A stretch of DNA of 9,889 nucleotides, taken from positions 1 through 9,889 of the forward strand of contig JACREP010000016.1 of the NCBI GenBank assembly GCA_016218185.1, given 5' to 3'. A program made the translations under genes and the position numbers. The DNA is from Candidatus Gottesmanbacteria bacterium (GTDB lineage: Bacteria; Patescibacteriota; Microgenomatia; UBA10105; UBA927). Every line of letters begins with the position of its first letter. Positions within the stretch are counted from its first letter, which is position 1. The notes under the pieces are model-generated. The model was not told the DNA's origin. It did no database searches and worked only from the letters and a program-made list of their open reading frames with translations. Below are positions 6,680 through 9,889 of this stretch, piece by piece.

Positions 6680-7680
6680 TGCGCGATCCATCCTCGAATA
6701 AAAGTTTGTGCAACCGTACCTAACGTCTCCGTATTATATCCGCCTTCCTGAATCAATACGGTAGGGATGCCTAATTCGGCAAGAGTCTGTCCTATGCGAT
6801 AATAATAGGCGGTCGTCAAGTGTAATCCGCCGATGGGATCATCGACATGCGCATCATATCCTACCGATACCACAAGGTACACTGGGGCAAATGATCGAAT
6901 CCGTGCGCAGGCGACGCGAAGAGCCCTATCATACACAGCATCTTCGGTCTTAAGTGGTAATGGAAAATTCATATTGTAACCTATTCCCGCGCCTTTACCT
7001 TGTTCTTCTTCTCTGCCGCTAAAATACGGAAATAATTCATCCGGATCGGCATGAATATTGACTACCAGCACGTCTGGTCGGGAATAAAAAATGTCCTGCG
7101 TTCCGTTTCCATGATGTACATCAATGTCTAAGATTGCCACCCTTCCCCGATCGTTTAAATATTCGGCAGCAATTGCAGCGTTATTAAAGTAACAATATCC
7201 CCCCATCCGTGACCGCAACGCATGATGACCCGGTGGACGACAGAGTGCATAGACCACCCGCTCTCCGCGACGAAGATACGAGGCTGCCGTCAACGCTGTC
7301 ATAGCTGAGCCACGAGCAGCCTCGTATGTCGTACTGCTTATCGGTGTATACATATCAAAACTATACTGTCCTCGAATGCCCACCGGATGAGTTGCGCGCT
7401 GGCCCTCTCCATATGGAAAAACAGACGGGTATACATAGGTTGCACCTGCGGCTCGACCGGCATCAGCCAAATAATCCACGTACGCGTGATCATGGACGCG
7501 TTCTATCCAGGATAGTGCAAATCTGCATGGCAAAATAAAATGTAAACCCTCGAGATCTTCAAGCGATGCTTTAATGCGTTCGATGCGCTCGGGCACTTCC
7601 TCATGCGGATCGCGATTGCCGTTAAAAATCTCATTCGGCGGATGATGACGGACGTGACGGGACGGATAGACAATTATCAT
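6676..7680 (-). CDS. Histone-deacetylase-family amidohydrolase, acetylpolyamine amidohydrolase type
   Basis: A zinc-dependent amidohydrolase of the class I/II HDAC fold, 334 residues, close to the bacterial acetylpolyamine amidohydrolases (about 340). Visible active-site parts: CRPPGHHA (147-154; general base/acid pair H152-H153), GYCYFNNAAIAA (161-172), zinc ligands D187 and H189 in LDIDVHHGNGTQDIFY, third zinc ligand D281 in DDPIGG, and transition-state Tyr315 in QEGGYN. The upstream segment GIRGQYSFDMYTPISS (101-116) matches the pattern I recall for the polyamine deacetylase branch rather than AcuC. The expected reaction is removal of acetyl from acetylated amines (polyamines or lysine side chains) in the cytoplasm. 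The start ATG at 7680 has AAGGAG 4 nt upstream and overlaps the stop of the GNAT-like gene in an ATGA, so the two are translationally coupled. Its stop codon lies inside the lysS promoter. Fold and chemistry are secure; the substrate is inferred. Confidence 0.93.
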   Translation of the reverse strand: MIIVYPSRHVRHHPPNEIFNGNRDPHEEVPERIERIKASLEDLEGLHFILPCRFALSWIERVHDHAYVDYLADAGRAAGATYVYPSVFPYGEGQRATHPVGIRGQYSFDMYTPISSTTYEAARGSAMTALTAASYLRRGERVVYALCRPPGHHALRSRMGGYCYFNNAAIAAEYLNDRGRVAILDIDVHHGNGTQDIFYSRPDVLVVNIHADPDELFPYFSGREEEQGKGAGIGYNMNFPLPLKTEDAVYDRALRVACARIRSFAPVYLVVSVGYDAHVDDPIGGLHLTTAYYYRIGQTLAELGIPTVLIQEGGYNTETLGTVAQTFIRGWIAH

Positions 7681-8753
7681 AAGACTCCTTCCCGCAGCAT
7701 TGCCGTACGCGATATCGGATCATAAAAATTATTTTGCGACTCGACAGGCAAATACATCATTGTAAAATCTCTAATACCGTCCGGGATACGCCCATCGCCC
7801 ACGCGAACATTTTGTATCAACGCCTGCGATACATACCCTCTTCCGATCCTTCTGGGTGCCACGTCCATCGCTGCGGCAAATCCTGCCCGGTGGGCTTCCG
7901 ACCAAAAATTCGTTTCCGCAATAATCAACGGGTTATAGCCATCCAAATCTTCTAAAATTTGTGCATGCAAATGGGAAACGGTAGCTACCATAAACCCATG
8001 CCGCTCTATACCGTCGGATCGCCGCCATTCTGTGCTTTCCACAATCGGCAATGTCCTGCCATCCCCGATCGGCATATTCAATCGCTCCGCTGTCGCGATG
8101 GACACTAACTCATGGGTCCCAGGATCAATGAGTCCAGTAAACCAAACACCACGATTACTAGATCTCCATGAATGTTCTTTTATAAGTCGCTCCTGCAGGC
8201 CAACAACACCCTCTCTATTCCAATCAAACGTCCACCTCCAAAGATCTAATACTTCATCAACTCGATCCGTCGGAATACCGCGTATAAACCTATACCCTTC
8301 AGAACGCAATTGCCGTACGCGATCCAAGGGCGTTCTCTGTATAGTTCCTCTTGTATTGTCAACCTGCTCTACAATAGTGTCGACCGAGTACGGAGAGCGT
8401 CTTTGTGAGCTATTCACTGCACCAAGCAGCATCCATAGCCGTTCTGCCTCTCCGTGACCGTTGTTGACCCTCATGTTCGCCGGAACCGCTGCTTCAAGCA
8501 GTCTTGACACTGCGGGTACTTCTACTGATTGATGCAGCAACGACTCACCCACGAGAACGCGGGCAACACATCTGGTTGCTCCGAATGTTCGCCGTTGAAT
8601 TGCTTCATGGCCGCGATATGCAAATCGCTCCAAAGTATGCATATCGCGAATGACGCCAAAGCGCCAATTTACATAAATCCGGTTGAATGACCGTGGCTCT
8701 ATCCCGAGTTCACCGGTACTTCCTGTATTTGTATCCTCTTCTCGTTCTGTCAT
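7677..8753 (-). CDS. Unrecognised protein with a GNAT acyltransferase-like C-terminal half
   Basis: A 358-residue protein I cannot name. Residues 1-20 are acidic and low-complexity; about 22-135 have no motif I recognise. From about 154 the order of elements resembles a GNAT N-acetyltransferase: YRFIRGIPTDRVDEVLDLWRW (first strand and helix), WFTGLIDPGTHELVSIATAE (paired strands), a middle segment with VESTEWRR, then LIIAETNFWSEAHRAGF (277-292), similar to the GNAT ending in which an Ala/Asn-rich helix is followed by an aromatic Gly-Phe turn, and finally DFTMMYLP. The usual acetyl-CoA loop (Q/RxxGxG/A) is not visible, so activity is uncertain. The closest likeness I recall is to beta-lysine acetyltransferase (AblB)-like GNATs. 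The start ATG at 8753 has a strong AGGAGG 4 nt upstream; an earlier TTG at 8798 lies inside a terminator hairpin. It is cotranscribed with and overlaps the deacetylase gene downstream. Confidence 0.75.
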   Translation of the reverse strand: MTEREEDTNTGSTGELGIEPRSFNRIYVNWRFGVIRDMHTLERFAYRGHEAIQRRTFGATRCVARVLVGESLLHQSVEVPAVSRLLEAAVPANMRVNNGHGEAERLWMLLGAVNSSQRRSPYSVDTIVEQVDNTRGTIQRTPLDRVRQLRSEGYRFIRGIPTDRVDEVLDLWRWTFDWNREGVVGLQERLIKEHSWRSSNRGVWFTGLIDPGTHELVSIATAERLNMPIGDGRTLPIVESTEWRRSDGIERHGFMVATVSHLHAQILEDLDGYNPLIIAETNFWSEAHRAGFAAAMDVAPRRIGRGYVSQALIQNVRVGDGRIPDGIRDFTMMYLPVESQNNFYDPISRTAMLREGVL

Positions 8754-8757
8754 ATAT

Positions 8758-8763
8758 CCTCCT
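8758..8763 (-). promoter_or_regulatory. Strong Shine-Dalgarno AGGAGG of the GNAT-like gene
   Basis: Minus-strand AGGAGG lies 4 nt before the ATG at 8753, a full match to the anti-Shine-Dalgarno at slightly short spacing. It fixes this start over the TTG at 8798. Confidence 0.8.
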
Positions 8764-8771
8764 TTTCCCAC

Positions 8772-8792
8772 AAAAAAACCCTCCGTAGAGGG
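8772..8792 (-). terminator. Intrinsic terminator in the leader of the GNAT-like/deacetylase operon
   Basis: On the minus strand CCCTC-TACG-GAGGG (5 bp, with the very stable cUACGg tetraloop) is followed at once by seven T residues. It ends 8 nt before the AGGAGG of the GNAT-like gene. Because it stands between the predicted promoter and the coding region, rather than after a gene, it is best read as an attenuator. Confidence 0.7.
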
Positions 8793-8903
8793 GCTCAAAG
8801 TGGAAATAAATTAATTGTTTATATTATGCCACAAGACCCCTCCCGGTTCGGGATTGTTTCTTCGCCTTTTTGCTGATGAAACAAAGAGTGCTTTGCATAT
8901 AAG
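8788..8903 (-). promoter_or_regulatory. Leader RNA with a possible anti-terminator pairing
   Basis: This is the transcribed leader upstream of the attenuator hairpin, assuming a start near 8903. Minus-strand GAGGGG at 8842-8837 is the exact complement of CCCCTC at 8793-8788, the 5' arm of the terminator, so the two structures are mutually exclusive. GAGGGG itself adjoins a small stem, TCCCG/CGGGA (8841-8853), that could hold part of it back. This is a typical layout for a leader with alternative folds, but I recognise no named riboswitch or T-box motif, and no leader peptide is evident. Confidence 0.4.
8823..8831 (-). promoter_or_regulatory. Possible second (extended -10) promoter within the leader
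   Basis: Minus-strand TG-G-CATAAT is an extended -10 with 5 of 6 matches and no clear -35. It would start transcription near 8816, downstream of the GAGGGG segment, and produce a transcript that keeps the terminator but lacks its competitor. Confidence 0.3.
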
Positions 8904-8909
8904 CTGCTA

Positions 8910-8938
8910 CATATACACGTGTTTGTTTGTGTTGTCAA
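8910..8938 (-). promoter_or_regulatory. Sigma70-type promoter of the GNAT-like/deacetylase operon
   Basis: On the minus strand a perfect -35 box TTGACA (8938-8933) is followed after 17 nt by TATATG (8915-8910, 4 of 6 to TATAAT). Predicted +1 is near 8903, giving a leader of about 150 nt. It lies immediately after the greA terminator. Confidence 0.6.
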
Positions 8939-8944
8939 TACCCC

Positions 8945-8969
8945 AAATAAAAACCCGCCTTCCGGCGGG
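8945..8969 (-). terminator. Intrinsic terminator after greA
   Basis: On the minus strand CCCGCC-GGAA-GGCGGG (6 bp, GNRA tetraloop) is followed by TTTTTATTT. It begins 21 nt after the greA stop codon and separates greA from the next operon. Confidence 0.88.
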
Positions 8970-8990
8970 CAGGCTGTTTTCGATTCTCCT

Positions 8991-9479
8991 TTATTCTATA
9001 TCTAGAATTTTATAGGTGAGCTTGCCCGCCGGCGCCTCAACTTCCACTTTGTCTCCCACCTTTTTCCCCATGAGTGCTTTACCCAACGGCGATTCGTGGG
9101 AAATTTTCTTTTGTAAAGGATCCGCTTCCCATTCTCCGACCAGATGAAATACATCTTTTTTACCATTTGTGTGGAGCGTCACTTTGCAACCCACGTCCAC
9201 CTGCTTCTTTCCATGGCTGGTGATGACTTTGGCGCCGTGCAATATTTCTTCCAGTTCGCTGATCCTGCCGTCAATGAACGCCAAATCCTGCTTAGCAGCC
9301 GCGTATTCACTGTTTTCGGAAAGGTCTCCCAAGTCGCGGGCATCAGAGAGCCGGCGCACGGCATCGGGACGCTTGACTTTCGACAATTCATCGTATTCCG
9401 ACTGAAGCTGTGCCAACCCTTCTCTGGTCAAAAGGACGCGATGGACTGCAGTTTCTCCATTGGATTGTGGTGTGTTCAT
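8991..9479 (-). CDS. greA: Transcription elongation factor GreA
   Basis: GreA enters the secondary channel of RNA polymerase and stimulates cleavage of backtracked RNA, rescuing stalled complexes. The 162-residue protein matches the usual 158-165. The N-terminal coiled coil runs to about residue 85, with the catalytic tip RDLGDLSENSEYAAAK (48-63) carrying the acidic residues D52 and E55. The C-terminal FKBP-like domain contains ISHESPLGKALMGKKVGDKVEVEAPAGKLTYKILDIE. I chose the ATG at 9479 because AGGGGAG lies upstream (spacing about 13 nt). Extension to 9617 would run through the promoter and an unrelated hydrophobic/Cys-rich peptide. greA is monocistronic here, with its own promoter and terminator, and diverges from tRNA-Glu. 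Its short leader can fold so that the Shine-Dalgarno sequence lies in a hairpin followed by eight U residues. Confidence 0.97.
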   Translation of the reverse strand: MNTPQSNGETAVHRVLLTREGLAQLQSEYDELSKVKRPDAVRRLSDARDLGDLSENSEYAAAKQDLAFIDGRISELEEILHGAKVITSHGKKQVDVGCKVTLHTNGKKDVFHLVGEWEADPLQKKISHESPLGKALMGKKVGDKVEVEAPAGKLTYKILDIE

Positions 9480-9483
9480 GGTC

Positions 9484-9519
9484 AAAAAAAATCTCCCCTT
9501 GCAACTATGGGCTTGGGAG
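9484..9519 (-). promoter_or_regulatory. Leader hairpin of greA with U8 tract, covering the Shine-Dalgarno
   Basis: On the minus strand CTCCC (9519-9515) can pair with GGGAG (9497-9493) across a 17-nt loop. After one A come eight T residues (9491-9484), ending 4 nt before the greA ATG. The 3' arm contains the AGGGGAG ribosome-binding site. The stem is only 5 bp and the loop is large, so it would be a weak terminator or a translational switch. A second eight-T tract lies upstream at 9528-9521. Confidence 0.35.
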
Positions 9520-9546
9520 CAAAAAAAATAAGGCCAACAGTGTTGT

Positions 9547-9575
9547 AGTCTATCGAAATTCCCTTGTTCTGTCAA
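9547..9575 (-). promoter_or_regulatory. Sigma70-type promoter of greA
   Basis: On the minus strand a perfect TTGACA (9575-9570) is followed after 17 nt by TAGACT (9552-9547, 4 of 6). Predicted +1 is near 9540, giving a leader of about 60 nt. Its -35 box directly abuts the -35 box of the divergent tRNA promoter. Confidence 0.7.
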
Positions 9576-9592
9576 GAGCAACCTGATAAAAT
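9564..9592 (+). promoter_or_regulatory. Sigma70-type promoter of tRNA-Glu
   Basis: On the plus strand TTGTTC (9564-9569) is followed after 17 nt by TAAAAT (9587-9592, 5 of 6). TG one base upstream makes it an extended -10 (TG-A-TAAAAT). Predicted +1 is near 9599, about 40 nt before the mature tRNA 5' end. Confidence 0.65.
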
Positions 9593-9639
9593 GAACTCGT
9601 GTTGGCGGCACAGTCAAACGTGCCAGCCGCGTATGACGC

Positions 9640-9711
9640 GGCGCGTTCGTCTATCGGTTAGGACGTTAGATTCTCAATCTAGCAAGAGGGGTTCGACTCC
9701 CCTACGCGCTA
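9640..9711 (+). tRNA. tRNA-Glu (anticodon CUC)
   Basis: A 72-nt cloverleaf folds from the sequence: acceptor GGCGCGT/ACGCGCT (9640-9646 with 9704-9710), D arm GTCT/GGAC with an ATCGGTTA loop, anticodon stem TTAGA/TCTAG with loop TTCTCAA (anticodon CTC at 9673-9675), a 4-nt variable loop, and T arm AGGGG/CCCCT with loop TTCGACT. The CUC anticodon reads GAG. The D arm and T arm sequences are typical of bacterial tRNA-Glu. The discriminator base is A (9711). The CCA end is not encoded (CCT follows), so a CCA-adding enzyme is needed. The terminal acceptor pair is a G-U wobble, which is unusual. Upstream, CCGCG-TATGA-CGCGG (9627-9641) can form a hairpin that overlaps the mature 5' end. No clear plus-strand terminator follows. 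Confidence 0.95.
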
Positions 9712-9772
9712 CCTATATATAACTACGTTCGAACTTATTTTATCAGAAATTCGTAAATAGTGTGGCGGCAAG

Positions 9773-9799
9773 AAAAAAGGCCCCGTAACAAGTACGGGG
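9773..9799 (-). terminator. Intrinsic terminator for a minus-strand gene to the right
   Basis: On the minus strand CCCCGTA-CTTGT-TACGGGG (7 bp) is followed by CC and six T residues. It faces the tRNA gene convergently and would end transcription arriving from beyond the right edge. An outer 7-bp pairing, GCGGCAA (9765-9771) with TTGCCGC (9823-9829), encloses the whole hairpin. Confidence 0.75.
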
Positions 9800-9848
9800 T
9801 AAAGTTCAAGGGGAAAAATGAATTGCCGCAACGCCACTCTGTGTTGCT

Positions 9849-9886
9849 AAAAAGGTAGCGCTCCGGCCTAAACGGCCGTCGCGCTA
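9849..9886 (-). terminator. GC-rich hairpin with T5 tract near the right edge (possible terminator)
   Basis: TAGCGC (9856-9861) pairs with GCGCTA (9881-9886). Inside, after a 2x2 internal loop, CGGCC (9864-9868) pairs with GGCCG (9874-9878) around a 5-nt loop. On the minus strand the stem is followed by CC and TTTTT. It is probably the first of two tandem terminators for a gene beyond the window; it could also be part of an unidentified structured RNA. Confidence 0.5.
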
Positions 9887-9889
9887 AAA

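Noticed and set aside
6639..6713. N-terminal extension of lysS
   Set aside because: It would overlap the deacetylase gene and its own promoter; the LysRS family begins near MPTIDELRKIR.
8754..8798. TTG start 15 codons upstream in the GNAT-like gene
   Set aside because: The codons lie inside the terminator hairpin and Shine-Dalgarno region; the ATG at 8753 has an ideal ribosome-binding site.
9144..9548. 134-aa plus-strand open frame
   Set aside because: It is antisense to greA with no recognisable domain.
9480..9617. N-terminal extension of GreA
   Set aside because: It crosses a TTGACA promoter and the leader, and GreA proteins start at about the chosen ATG.
9762..9837. tmRNA, SRP RNA or RNase P RNA fragment
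   Set aside because: I looked for their conserved motifs (tRNA-like ends, the SRP GGAAG loop, RNase P core sequences) and found none.
9736..9889. Minus-strand frame open from the right edge to a TAA near 9736
   Set aside because: It runs through both hairpins and T tracts and has no protein-like composition; the region is better explained as a terminator region.

Overview
The window looks like chromosomal DNA of a small-genome bacterium, most probably of the Candidate Phyla Radiation (Patescibacteria, perhaps a Parcubacteria-like lineage). This is an inference. It rests on very tight gene packing with overlapping start and stop codons, a SecA carrying an acidic/aromatic insertion of the kind I associate with Parcubacteria, a tRNA gene without an encoded CCA end, and divergent RdgB and SerRS variants. 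No 16S rRNA or other decisive marker is present.

Layout: every protein gene is on the minus strand, so the region reads from right to left. From the right edge come two terminator-like hairpins for an unseen minus-strand gene, then a plus-strand tRNA-Glu(CUC). greA (transcript cleavage factor) is divergent from the tRNA; the two promoters stand back to back with abutting -35 boxes. Next is a two-gene unit: a GNAT-like protein of unknown function overlapping by ATGA with an acetylpolyamine amidohydrolase/histone-deacetylase-family enzyme. It is preceded by a leader of about 150 nt ending in an intrinsic terminator just before the ribosome-binding site. lysS and an HD-domain hydrolase follow. 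A perfect 28-bp palindrome then separates them from rdgB (dITP/XTP pyrophosphatase) and serS, which overlap. An 80-bp inverted-repeat element follows serS, then a spermidine-synthase-like methyltransferase, and finally secA, which runs off the left edge and has about 651 N-terminal codons visible.

Most genes are housekeeping: translation (lysS, serS, tRNA-Glu), nucleotide-pool cleaning (rdgB), transcription fidelity (greA) and secretion (secA). The less ordinary content is the GNAT-like/deacetylase pair with its attenuator-like leader, a 7-nt tandem repeat inside the serS coiled-coil arm, the 28-bp palindrome, and two promoters placed so close to start codons (secA and lysS) that the mRNAs should be leaderless or nearly so. 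Both of those genes lack a Shine-Dalgarno sequence, whereas greA, the GNAT-like gene, the deacetylase and rdgB have one. I found no CRISPR array, transposase, phage gene or clear defence system.
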